Source: Ampelomyces quisqualis (Eukaryota > Ascomycota > Dothideomycetes > Pleosporales > Phaeosphaeriaceae). Taken from it: a DNA stretch of 64,000 nucleotides. The stretch lies in contig JAGTXZ010000005.1 in the NCBI GenBank assembly GCA_018398575.1, positions 2,542,001-2,606,000 of the forward strand, read 5' to 3'. The notes beneath the pieces are model-generated. The model saw only the letters and a program-made list of their open reading frames with translations. It had not been told where the DNA came from and ran no database searches. Of the stretch, positions 1 through 10,379 are shown piece by piece; positions within the stretch are counted from its first letter, which is position 1; the number at the start of each line of letters is the position of its first letter. Position numbers and translations under genes: made by a program.

Positions 1-2857
1 CTGTAGAAGTTAGTAAACCTAAGGAAACTCTAGACTCTTTAAGAGGATGTTAGGGGCTCTTATTCTGTAATAGCCTGTACCTTAGTAGAGTTAAGCTAGA
101 TAGCCTATCCTACCTTAATAATATATTCTAGATACTTAACTATCTTTGTTACAAAAGTATACTTCTTAAGGTCTAGGTACAGATAGGCGTTGTGGAGAAG
201 TTAGAGGACCTGTTACACCTTACTATAGTAGTCTTTAAGTAAACTGCTAGAGTAGATAAGCACGTTATCTAGGTATGCTGTAGCAAAGTCTCCTAGCGTT
301 TCTTTAAGAGCAGTATTAATATAACGCTAAAAAGAAGAGGGTACACTAAAGAGTTCTATAGGACAGACAAGCTACTTAAAGAGGCTAAAGCGTGTGCAAA
401 ATGCTGTAAAGTGCTTATCTTCTACTGCAACTCTTATCTAGTAGAAGGCTAAGCAAACATTAACCTTTGTAAACTACTTTACCTAAGAAAGTGTATAAAG
501 GGTTTCTTTAATTAACAAGAGCAGGTATTAATCTGCCTTTGTAATTTTGTTTAGGGCCTAGTAGTTAACATAGAAGCGCTATACACCTAAAGCCTTTTTT
601 ACTAGTAGAACTAGAGCTCTTGCTGCGGAGGAGCTAGCGCAGATCTAGCTCTTATCTAGAAGGTCTGCAACTTACTATTGCAGCTCTATTAGCTAATTAT
701 AAAGCATAGAGTATAACAGACCTTAAGAAAGGTCTAAGATCTTTCTATCCTTGCTTGGTTAGAGTTAGATGTAATAGTCTATCTAGCTTCTGTACAGAGG
801 CAGACTAGAGGCAGAGCGTTTGTTAAAAACATCTGCAAAGTCTAAGATCTGCAGTAAAAGTAAGGTTGTTAATATCTACTCCTTAGGTAACTTGCTTAAC
901 ATATTTGTTATAGCATAGATACTAGTTACAGCAAACATTATGCAGCGCTTTTGTAACTTAGAATAGTTATAAAACTCCTATGTTGCCTTAGTAGCGCTAA
1001 TCTCTTTTAGGGGTAGTAGAGTAGTGCAGCAGGCCTTCTCCTTTATAAGTAGGTTTCTAGCCTACCTAATAGTTATTATGCTGTTAGTTGCATAAATAGC
1101 TACCCCTTTATAGGCTAGCTATAGTTTCCCTAAGATTAAGTTGTAGGTAAGGCTAAGGACTAAGTAAGTAACTAATTGCGATCGCTAACTATTAATATTA
1201 TAGTCTAAGAACGCAATTTAAGTAATTAGCGTAGGCGTACTATCTGTAGCAGCCTACTTTAGGCGTTATAGCAGAATATTAGTAGTGCGTACTCCTATCC
1301 TATCTGCTAGCGCAGCGTTAATAGCGCTGTAACACTTGCATCCTATATCTACTAAGGCGTTAACGTTAGTAGCGCTGTCTAGTAACAGTAGAACAAGAAA
1401 TAAGTTGCTGTTAAGGTAGTTAAGTAGCGTCTCTTGTTCCTTGTCCTCTTTACTAACGCTATTTAAGAGGCGCCCCTATCTCTCTAAGAAGGTAGAAGCT
1501 ACTAGTTTTTTAAAATCTCTATTAGGGCTTTCTTGCTACGCAAAGCGCTAACAGCGTAGATTTGTACTACGTTTAGACAGCCCTGCACGTAGTGTCCTTG
1601 CTTACTACAACGCGTACACAGATTACTATTATAACACTACTTATAGAGCCTCTTAGAGACCTAGTTTTTTAACTAAGGTTGGCCTGCACTATTTGCTTGC
1701 TAGGCCTTAACCTATTTCTTTGTCCCTAAACCTATACTAACTGTAGACACTGTTACTATCTTAACGTCTCTGTCTAAGTCTCTCTTTGCCTAGGTCTCTT
1801 CTTTTGTGTACAAGTGTTAATGCTTCTTAATAGCTGCAGTTTCTAAGTTAATTGCAATAGATTAATACTCTGCTACTGCCTAGTTGTAATTAGTATAGGA
1901 AACGCTGCAGTAAAGAGCAACTTGTTGCAGAAAGTAGTTTAGAGCATGTTATAATTTATTAAGTTACTGTTTGTTGTCCTATGTTGCCTCTCTATATTGC
2001 AAGAGGAGAGACTTAAAGCGCAGAAAGAAGTTAGCAAAAGACTCCTTCCTAGCCTAGCGCAGCCTCTCTAAAACTGCTTAAGCACGTTCCTTACTATGCT
2101 TATCCCTATAGTAGAAATTAAGATATTTTATAAAGTTTACAGAGTCCTAATTACCTACTTCCCCTCTGCTAGCGTAGTAGAGGGCAACTTCTTGTTAGAC
2201 CTTTAGCGACAAGTTAGCCTAAATAAAGGCGTATTAGTCCTAGGCGCTCCTAATAAAAGTAGAGTTAGTCTTAAGCTTGTAGGTTATAGTAACCTTCTAG
2301 GTAGTAAAGCAGGACTTGTTGCCTAAAAACAGGTTGCCTAGAGGTAGCGGCTTGCGTTAGACTAGAGGAAGAGTAGAAGTAGTAAGCGTTAAATTTCTAG
2401 TAGTTTACGCGTTGTAAAGTGCTAGAGGAGGGTTTAGCGTAAGAGCTAAAGAGGGGGAAGAGGAGTTTGTAAGTTAAGTAACAAGAGACTAGAGTACTGT
2501 CCCTAGGGCGTTAATTTAGTTCTCTATAGCTTAAAGGCAACTGTCTAATAGAGCACAGCAAGCCTAAAGGTTAGTTTAAGACTCTTGCCCTTTAGGCTCT
2601 AACTTAGTATTAGAGTGTTAGTTAGATAGAGCTATTCTGCAGTTGTTGTTGTATTAGGAAGGAATATAATTGTTATAGGCTAGCCCGCAAAGATAGAACA
2701 ATAAGGTGCTAGAAAGAGTTGTATTCCTTAAGCTTCTCTACTAGTTACAGAAGGGGTTTATATACCCTCTGTGCGTACTAGTCTATAAAGAGGTAGTAAG
2801 GCTAGACTAAGCTCTTTTTAAGAAGGCAAAGGGCTAGGCAAAGCCTAGCCTATTACA
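1..2857 (-). mobile_element. Ty3/Gypsy retrotransposon family A, copy A1 (5' part, RIP-degraded)
   Basis: This is the 5' part of an LTR retrotransposon read on the minus strand; the window edge cuts it inside the reverse transcriptase. From right to left come the 5' LTR (2647-2857), gag (about 2500-1590), an aspartic protease (about 1400-1080) and the start of reverse transcriptase (about 650-1). It aligns over its whole length, in opposite orientation, with copy A3 at 56704-64000. The protease active site is D-I-G (Thr codon aca changed to ata). The RT box reads YLDNVLIY (about 240-275), so the second catalytic Asp is Asn. Many in-frame TAG/TAA codons show it is dead. A1 is less mutated than A3. 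Family assignment rests on PR/RT motifs read by eye. Confidence 0.85.
2647..2857 (-). repeat. 5' LTR of Gypsy copy A1
   Basis: A 211-bp LTR that starts TGTAATAGGC on the minus strand and ends in CA. It matches the LTR of A3 at 56704-56914 (also 211 bp). The outer edge is clear from the A3 comparison; the inner edge is placed at the CA that precedes sequence shared as internal region. Confidence 0.75.
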
Positions 2858-3037
2858 TCTACACATATTATAGGCGTTCTATAAATACTATCTAAAACAG
2901 CTAAGACTCCTACAAGTATTAGCTAAATAGATTATAGCGTAGGAAAAAAAAGTTAAAGATCTTACAGTATTGCAAAACAACTATATTAGGGAAATTAAAC
3001 TTAATATTGCAACTACTACACTAGTAGGTAACAACTA
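2858..3037. other. AT-rich spacer, nothing recognised
   Basis: RIP-like AT-rich sequence between the A1 LTR and the Cys-rich relic. I see no domain or repeat end in it. Confidence 0.5.
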
Positions 3038-3727
3038 TTAACAATAGGAGTCTTACTCTTCTATTAGATCTAATAGTAGACTATAGCTGCTCTTAGTAAG
3101 ACGCTCTTAACTGTTTGACTTCCTAGGTACAGATACTAACGTACTACCTAGTTTTCCTTTGTTTTAGATCTATATATAAGGGCTGCCTAACTTTACTACT
3201 ACCTTCTCTACCTTTTGCTCTGCCCTAGATGCTACAAGGGTATCTACTAACTCTACTACTGCCCTAACTAGCCTAGATATAGACTACCTAAGGGTCTTTA
3301 CCTTCTTAGCTATTATCTTAACCTTCTTAGCTAACTTCTTCCTCTAGTAGTAAGCGCTAACTAGCAGGTTAGTAGTATTTAAGTTAGCTACTTATACAGA
3401 GCTAACCTGCATAGTAGTAGCTAACTAAAATGCAGCTAACTGCATGTTAGCCTTCTTCTCTACTACTACCTTATCCTTCTTGTTACTACCTAAGGTAGCA
3501 AACATGCAATTAAGGGCCTCTAAGAGACTATTATACTCTTAGCCTGCATATTAGAGAACTAGCTAACACTTCTTATTTAAGAGTGTGTAATAAGCACACT
3601 TCTTAGACACGTTTAAATAGAATCTAAACTTAATATTAAAATAGCTACAGGCAAAAGCCCTTGCAGCCTGTAAGTAAATAACTAAATAGGCTAGAAAATA
3701 AGCTCTAGAAGAGATAGAAATAGGCAT
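3038..3727 (-). pseudogene. Relic of a Cys-rich plus coiled-coil protein (230 codons)
   Basis: An ATG at 3727 opens a minus-strand frame that stays in register to a TAA at 3038-3040 (690 nt), broken only by TAG/TAA codons of the RIP type. The first ~55 residues carry a cysteine cluster (ACSYF..., then KKCAYYTLLNKKC, where the second Tyr is probably a former Cys). The rest is helical and Lys/Glu/Val-rich (KKLAKKVKIIAKKVKTL, then a heptad-like stretch). The layout recalls the antisense frames in Gypsy E (44752-45939) and A3. I do not recognise the family; a nucleic-acid-binding accessory protein of a retroelement is an inference. The host element here is unclear. Confidence 0.5.
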
Positions 3728-4334
3728 TATATATATCTGTAAAACAGTTAGCTAGCGATTAAATTAGAAGGGCAGTTAGATAGCTATAGGTATACAAACG
3801 TGTAGAGAGAGAGTGTAGAAAAGTAGTATACTAGAGGGCTAGCCTTGTATATATGCTTAAAAAACTTAAGGTAAAGTTAAGAACGTTAAACGCGCTAACG
3901 CGCTAGCTAAAACAATAACAAACAGCTATATTATGTTATCTTAAAATAAACTTAAGGTAAATAAGAGTTTACAACAATTTAGAAAAGTATCTAAAACAAT
4001 ACTAATACAGACCTAATCAATAGAGACTATTAATTTTAAGAAGAGGAGTAATGTAACAAGCACATGCAAATACATATTATATCTGATACCTTACAAAGGC
4101 TTAGTAACAGATTATATAGAGGGCTAGCAGATTAGAACTAATAGCGCTCTAACAGCGCTCTAACTTAGCTCCTACGCCTACTATAAATATAAGCCTATAG
4201 CATTAGATAGAGAACAAGTTTCTCTTGTCCTTCTGTACAAAACCTATAGGTGTATAGCTAATCTAGAATCTCTGCTACAACACGCACTCCTATATGCCTC
4301 TAATACGTATCTAATTTAATCTTAATAGCTGTAC
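3728..4334. other. Unassigned AT-rich repeat-like sequence
   Basis: Between the Cys-rich relic and the recognisable family E fragment. It shows RIP-type composition and no conserved motif I could read in either strand. It may be divergent internal sequence of either neighbour. Confidence 0.4.
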
Positions 4335-5351
4335 CTACCTGCGTTGTTACAGCTAATAGATAGGCTGCAAACTTGTTTACTATTTAGCTGTCTTTTTAGA
4401 CTACCTTTTGATACTGTATAGTAACTTAGAGCTTTCTATTTACTAGACTCTTAATTTAATTAAGTAGAAAAGATATTATATTACGCTACGCTAGCGTTTT
4501 ACTATTATCTTTTTATTTTCTCTATATCTATATTTATTAAAACGTAGTTTATAGGTACTAGAAGGTAAAAGTAATCTTTTAGTTCTTAAGCTAGAAGGCT
4601 AAGGAGTCTAATTAAAAGGCAATAGATAGCCTAGCCTTAAAGTTCTAATACTCTCTAATTCTCTTGCCTTTAAAGACAGGGATTTTCTTAATCTTTGGCC
4701 TGTGCTCTAGTAGCGCTAACAGGTTAAGTTAGAGGCGTTGCGCCAGTAGAAATGTATTGCGTCTAGCTATAGAAGTTACTAGGTCTGTTTTATTAGGAGC
4801 GCCTAAAGGCTGTTTAGAAGTTTAGAGAGGCTGTTTACCTGCTAGTAATTGCTCCTATTAGCGTACCTCCTTCTCTAGGCTTTAGATCTAGGCTTACTTC
4901 TTAAGCTCTTAGCGCTAGCGCTTTAGCTGCGCTAAGCATTTGCCTAGACTGTATATTAATTCCTTATTAGAAGTATTTTCTCTTAATAGGTTAGCTAGTA
5001 GGCTTAGAAGCAGATCCTAATCTATTGTTATTAGGTAACTAGGCTACTATTCTTTTGCAAGGTAGAGGAATTAAAACTATAAGAGGTTTATATAGCAGCA
5101 AAGTTATAAGATAATAATAGTAGTACAGATAGAAGTAAGTTAATTTCTATTCTATAGCTTTAGTATAGAACTACTCTTTTGTAGATACAACTAGACGCAT
5201 ATCCTTTTTACTAGAATATACTAGGTCTGCGCTAGCGTAGCGCTGTTAAGACGCTAGGGTAGCTATACGCGTTTTACGCGTATAGAAGCTAAGGTAGAGT
5301 TATAGTAGCGCAGGCGTATTGCTGCGCAGATAATAGCTCTACGCTATAGCA
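4335..5351 (-). mobile_element. Gypsy/chromovirus family E, 5' fragment (LTR and start of gag)
   Basis: Minus-strand homologue of 39375-40360 and 46135-47130. From the right: a 307-bp LTR (5045-5351), then internal leader and the first part of gag down to about 4335, where similarity to the other copies stops. No intact frame remains. The break may be a deletion or a divergent subfamily. Confidence 0.75.
5045..5351 (-). repeat. LTR of family E fragment
   Basis: 307 bp, same length as the LTR at 39375-39681. On the minus strand it starts with TGCTATAGCG; the other end has TAGTA in place of TAGCA, one transition from the canonical CA end. Confidence 0.75.
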
Positions 5352-5811
5352 TTCTTATAGAAGTCTATCTTTAATTATAACGTAAAGACAGTTCCTTAAT
5401 CTAATATAATACCTTTAGGTAATCTAAAGAATTATACAACGTGTTCTAGAAACAGGTCTACTAGCTATAAGGTAGTAACTGTTTTCTGTATAGAGATATA
5501 CTTAGCTATTTTAGTATACCTATTGTAACAGAGTATGTAAATTAGTAGATTACAGGATTATTACGTGTAATACCTAAGTATGTTACTAAGAAAGTAAGAA
5601 TCTATTTAGGACTAGACTAACTAATTAAGCTATCTCTTAGCTTAGAGTATTTAATCTAATCTATCTTTACATAGCATAGAATAAGTAATACAATCTTTTT
5701 ACTTATAATAATTTAATCTATAGTATTACTTAGCTCTTATAGTTATAAGCCCTATGTTATAAGACTATAGTGTTAATTTCTCTTGCGCACCTTATATTAC
5801 TAAGGAACTAC
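5352..5811. other. Unassigned AT-rich sequence
   Basis: RIP-type sequence between the family E LTR and an LTR-like repeat. No coding motif or repeat partner was seen within the window. Confidence 0.4.
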
Positions 5812-5995
5812 TGTAGTAAAGTAATATAGGAAGTAGGTCTAAAGAGCGCTTAGGGTATAGTTAAGAGTATAGATAAGACATAATAGCTAAAGGGCTATTA
5901 GAGAAACCTATATAACATACCTAATAATAATATATTTAATTCTATATTAAATCTAATAGGCCTTAGAGGTAAATAATACTCTACTATATATAGTA
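5812..5995 (+). repeat. LTR-like repeat, copy 1
   Basis: Starts TGTAGTAAAGTAATATAGGA and is very similar over about 180 bp to 25520-25702, in direct orientation. A short version of the same start lies at 28540-28562 on the minus strand. The TG start and its place upstream of gag-like relics suggest an LTR; the 3' boundary is uncertain. Confidence 0.5.
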
Positions 5996-6620
5996 ACTAA
6001 TTACAACTCTAAATTCTTATTAGCCTAGGCCTTAGAAGGCTACGCACCTACGCATACACCTACGCTCTTCTATAGTTTTTGTAACCTAGAAATAGTAGAA
6101 ATGTAACAGTCTAACAGGTGTTTAGTAAGCTGCTAGAGTTCTCTCTAGAATATAATTAGTATCTATTCTAAGGACATAGAGTTAGTACTCTAGAATTAGA
6201 GGAACAGAAAATAGGATCTAGAGCAACGCCTATCCAGAGGGTCTAAAGCAATACCTATCTAAAGTACCTAGATTAGCTACTACTAGAACTAAGTTAGAAG
6301 AGGGATTAAGTAGACTCTAAAAAGCAGAGCAATAGCTAAAGAAGTAAGACGTAAGCTGGAGCTAAAGCTATATTAGACTAAGCAAAAGCGCAAAGTTATT
6401 GCGCCCTACTAAGTATATAGTATACTAAAGAAGCTCTAGAGTATAGACAATAGAAATAACTAAGAGCAGACTAAGAAAGATATTAAAACAGGCAGTTAGA
6501 AGACAAAAGAAACTAATAATTGCCTAGACAACAAGTATAAAGAAATTAGGAAGAAATTAGTAGAGTTTATAATAGAAGCTCTATTAGACATTAGAAAGGC
6601 TTAAGCCTTTAGCCTTTTAG
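5996..6620 (+). other. Basic, helical coding relic upstream of family B gag
   Basis: On the plus strand a Lys/Arg/Gln-rich frame can be followed in pieces (for example ...KLELKLYWTKQKRKVIAPY...), rich in predicted helix and broken by TAG/TAA. It could be the amino-terminal part of family B gag or the tail of an inserted DNA-transposon transposase. I cannot decide from sequence alone. Confidence 0.35.
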
Positions 6621-7870
6621 CAACCCTATATAAAGCAGCAACCTTAGTTCTAGTCTTTTAGGCTATTTCTTTTCTTTAGTTTGTTTAAATAAGCTCTAAC
6701 TACTATTTAGGTTGCTTACAAAAGTAACGTAGAGATAATATAAAACTACTTAACAGTATATTAAGTTGTTAACGCCTTTAATACTCTAACAGACAGAAAG
6801 CCTTACTACTAACGCCTGTAGAGTTAATAAGAGAAGCTAGCGCAAATATAAGTAGTGCGCTAAAGGAGCAGGCTAAATAGCTATTAGAAGAGTACTCTAG
6901 GCGCAGAAGTATAGGCTAAGATAACTTAATATTAAGAGCTCTTTAGATACTAGTAGAGTCTTTTAACTAAGTGCAGCTCTTATTATATATAACGTAGTTT
7001 CTATCTTACTTAGCAGAGAATATGCTATTGTTTAATAGGACTAACGTTACAGACTTTCTAGAGCGCTTTAAGGACTTCTTAAAGTACTATAGCTTTACAG
7101 ACTAGATAATAATTAACAGACTAGTTGCCTACTATAAGCTAAGACAGAGAACTATTATACAGGCGTCTAAAGAGTATACAGAAGCCTAAGACAACTACTT
7201 GTAGAGAAAGCTCTATAATAGCCTCTAACAACACTTTAGAAATAATAACAAAGGTTAATAGAAAGAGCGTATAGAGTACTTTAAACACTAGCTAGGTTAG
7301 TAGTAAATAAGATTAGTCCTAAAGATTAAGGACTACCTGCAGAACTTTTAAATTTGTAGCAAAAGGTGTATTAAAGTAGGTACTATTAATAAGGACTATT
7401 ATAGCTACTACCTTGTTAAGAGACTGCTGCTCTAACACGTAACAAAGATCCTAGAGAGATTTAGCCTAAAAACAGATACTCTAAAGGACTTTAAGTATAA
7501 AAAGATCTAAGACTACCTAGTAAAGCGCCTAGAGGTAGAGGAGGAAGTATATATGTTAAATCTAGCAGAAGCTATAAGAGCCTTTAAACTAGAGGTAGAG
7601 TTTAAAGTAGAACTAACAGCTAAATAGCTATTAGTTCTTCCTTAACAAAACAGCTTTAAACTATAAGTTTAGCTAGAAGTAAGCTTCTAACCTACTACTC
7701 TTTAGTTGCTAATAAGAAGCACTTTATCTAAGAACTAGTGCAAGTAAGCCCTTTCTAGTACTACGCCTATAAAGAATAAAGTAGATAACCTTGTAGACAA
7801 AATGCTACAGCTTAGGCTTAACTAAATAACTATTAAGTAATAGCTATAGAGTATATAATAGACTTCTTGC
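6620..7870 (+). pseudogene. gag relic of Gypsy-type family B
   Basis: The plus strand encodes a retrotransposon gag-like segment: MLLFNRTNVTDFLERF at about 7021-7070 followed by DFLKYYSFTD and a helical region to about 7300, typical of the capsid domain of fungal Gypsy elements. In life this would form the virus-like particle. Frame breaks are TAG/TAA only. A second copy lies at 27940-28562 on the minus strand. Protease and polymerase are missing here; the relic is ended at 7872 by an M1-type insertion. Confidence 0.65.
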
Positions 7871-7871
7871 T

Positions 7872-8025
7872 ATAGTAGTAAATAGGTAGGAGTTAGGTAG
7901 GGTTAGAGTAGCTTTACGTAAGACTCTAAACCTACCTAACCCTCTACCTAATCTTTTTACACTAGAGGAGGTAGAGGTTAAGGTAGAGATAATTAATTGT
8001 AGGTTAAGGTTAGGTTGCATAAGTT
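7872..8025 (+). repeat. M1-type short inverted-repeat element, left-end fragment
   Basis: Begins TAGTAGTAAATAGGTAGG, as at 48963, and continues with the M1 pattern GTAGCTTTACGTAAGACT. The right inverted end seen at 36168 and 49383 is not present, so this copy is truncated or internally deleted; its right limit is approximate. Confidence 0.5.
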
Positions 8026-8122
8026 TAGCGCAAGTAATTAAAATTTAATATATAGTATACTCTCTAAATAGATTATTAGAGTAATAAGAGGTATATAAGT
8101 ATAATCTAAGTATACCTTATAC

Positions 8123-8148
8123 TATATATATATATATATATATATATA
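8123..8148. repeat. (TA)n microsatellite
   Basis: Thirteen uninterrupted TA units, the purest simple repeat in the window. Confidence 0.9.
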
Positions 8149-9756
8149 GATTTCTAAATATATATTAAATCTTAAAGAGGTAGAAACACGTTAAGAATGT
8201 TAAGAAACTAATGTTTATTACGTTTATTTATTATATAGGCAGACGTAGTATAACTTTATTTCTTAAATACAGTAAGCCTCTAGCTTCTGCAATTTCTATA
8301 TATACTAAGCCAAAAAATTAAACTTTTTGTAGTACCTAAAAGCTAGCTGCATATTCTTATACTATATAGTAACTCTCTTTACATAAATTGCGTTAATGTT
8401 AGTATCTATAATAAATTAGTATTTTGTAACAAAATTGGAAAAATTACTATACCTTTAAAAAAGCTAACTAGAAAAGCCTTAGCAGCTTCTTATAGTGCCT
8501 TAATAGCTAATTGCTAGAAGTAGAGGTAGGGCATTCTTTTGTATTGCTTACTAGCAATTTTGCAGATAACTTGCTAGAATAGCAGCTTATAGATAAGGAG
8601 CTTAGTAGTCTTCTAGTAGTAGCAGATTTTACGCCAAGCTACAGCTACACTTAGTTAGTATAGAAGCGTAATAAAGAAACGTAATAACTTACTGCTAGGC
8701 TTAAAGTAGATTTTTTTTTACTTCTGCCTTTCTAGTAGTAGAGGCAGGGCTTTTCCTAGCAGACTTCCTAGTAAGGTCTTTAGCAACCTCTACGCTACTA
8801 GTAACTATATTATTAACCTTTACTTTGCGTTTGCAAGAGGCTATTATAGTAGTATTATAGGTTATAGAGTTACTGCTGTAATGTTTTTAGTGTTTTAGCC
8901 CTCTTGTAAATAAGCAGTAAAGCAGGCTTAGCGTAGGAAATTACCTTTTAGTGTAAAAATTCTAATCTTAAACTAGTAGCATAGCTAATTAGTTAAAAAC
9001 CTAATAAAAAAATATATTAACTTATAGTCCTACCTACAATTAGCTACTAGTTCTGCCTAGCTACAAATTAAAAATAAAGAGTAAGGTTTTAAAAAGTTAA
9101 TTTTGTATAGGTAAAGTAGTAAAAGGCAGTAAGCGTAGGCTATAAGGTAGAAAACTATGCTAGCAGCTAACGCAACGCATAGACTAACTCTACCTATTTC
9201 CTAGGCAGTAGGCTACTAAAAAAAAACACTGGAACTATATGCCTATATTAGCTACGCGCTTTATTGTAATGTTTTATTACACTTAACATTATAGAATTAA
9301 TTGAATCTAAGGGAATTAACGTTATTCATTAGCTAGAAGGCTTTCTACTACCTCTTCTAGTTACAATTCTACTACATTTTAAAGAAGAAGAGTAGGCTAA
9401 ACTTACTAAGGTAAAGGCACTAAATTTTTGTTATTAATTGTATTAATATATCTAGGGTTTTACTTTTAGAAATAATAAAATTAGCTATATTCTTAATTCT
9501 TGTAGTAGCAATACTCTAAAGTAAGGCTGCCTAACAAATTTCTAGGTCTACCTTAGTATGCATCTTAGCAGCAGCACTATATAATTAAGGAAGCTAGCTA
9601 CTGTTGTAAAGGCTAAGTCCTTAGATTAATTAGCTAAATACTAGCTTAAGAAGAAGATTAAGAAGAGCGTTAGGAACAAGGCATTGTCTCTAAGGCAGCA
9701 GAATAAGAAGCTTAAGAATAAGCTTAAGGCTCTAGCAGCAAAGCGCTTTGCTAGTA
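8149..9756. other. Unassigned RIP-degraded region with a basic minus-strand relic
   Basis: Mostly uninterpretable AT-rich sequence. On the minus strand at about 8700-8850 a short basic Ser/Lys/Arg-rich frame (ASCKRKVKVNN..., TRKSARKSPAS...) runs towards a possible intron beginning GTAAGTTATTAC at about 8690. Around 9600-9750 the plus strand is Lys/Leu-rich. No family is recognised. Confidence 0.4.
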
Positions 9757-10219
9757 CGCTAGTAAATAGGTTTAGTGTACCTACCTACAAGTAGAGGTTA
9801 GGTTAGAGTTAAGCACAGAGTAGGTAGAGTAGAGTAGGAGTTACTTAGAGGCTAAGGTAGTGTTTAGGTTTTGTTTCTATAGAGTTTAGGTAAGGTTTAG
9901 GTTAGGTTACTATTTAATTTGGGTAGAGGTTTAGTTGTAGTTAGGTAACAGGTACCTATTTGGGTTCTGTAATAAAAACCTATAATAACTTGAGTTTTAA
10001 CAAAAAAAGTAGGTTAAAGTAGATTAAAAGAATTTTTTTTTACCTAGCCTTTAAGCTAGCCCCTATTACGTTAGACCTTAACCTAACTCTACTTTTAATT
10101 AACTTCTACTTAACCTTAACCTACTTTTAGTATAAAGTTACTAGGTAGAGGTTAGGGTAGGTATTAGGTCTTACGTAAAGGTACCTAACCTTAACTTAGC
10201 CTCTACTTATTTACTACTG
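9757..10219 (+). repeat. M2 short inverted-repeat element, copy a (463 bp)
   Basis: Ends are CGCTAGTAAATAG on the left and CTATTTACTACTG on the right (inverted, 2 mismatches), flanked by TA on both sides. Copy b at 15686-16148 has exactly the same length and high similarity. It has no coding capacity. A TA duplication with these ends fits a non-autonomous Tc1/mariner-type MITE; that classification is inference. Confidence 0.75.
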
Positions 10220-10379
10220 TATTTACTAGTAAATAGTTAGGTAAGTTATTACACTTTCTTATTACATATATTTTACTTACATTGCATAGCTAAGTAGTTA
10301 ACAACCTCTATTTCCTAAGTTAAAAAAAAATAGAAGGTTATTTAAATTAAGATTAATATACGCGCCTACAATTTTGCTA

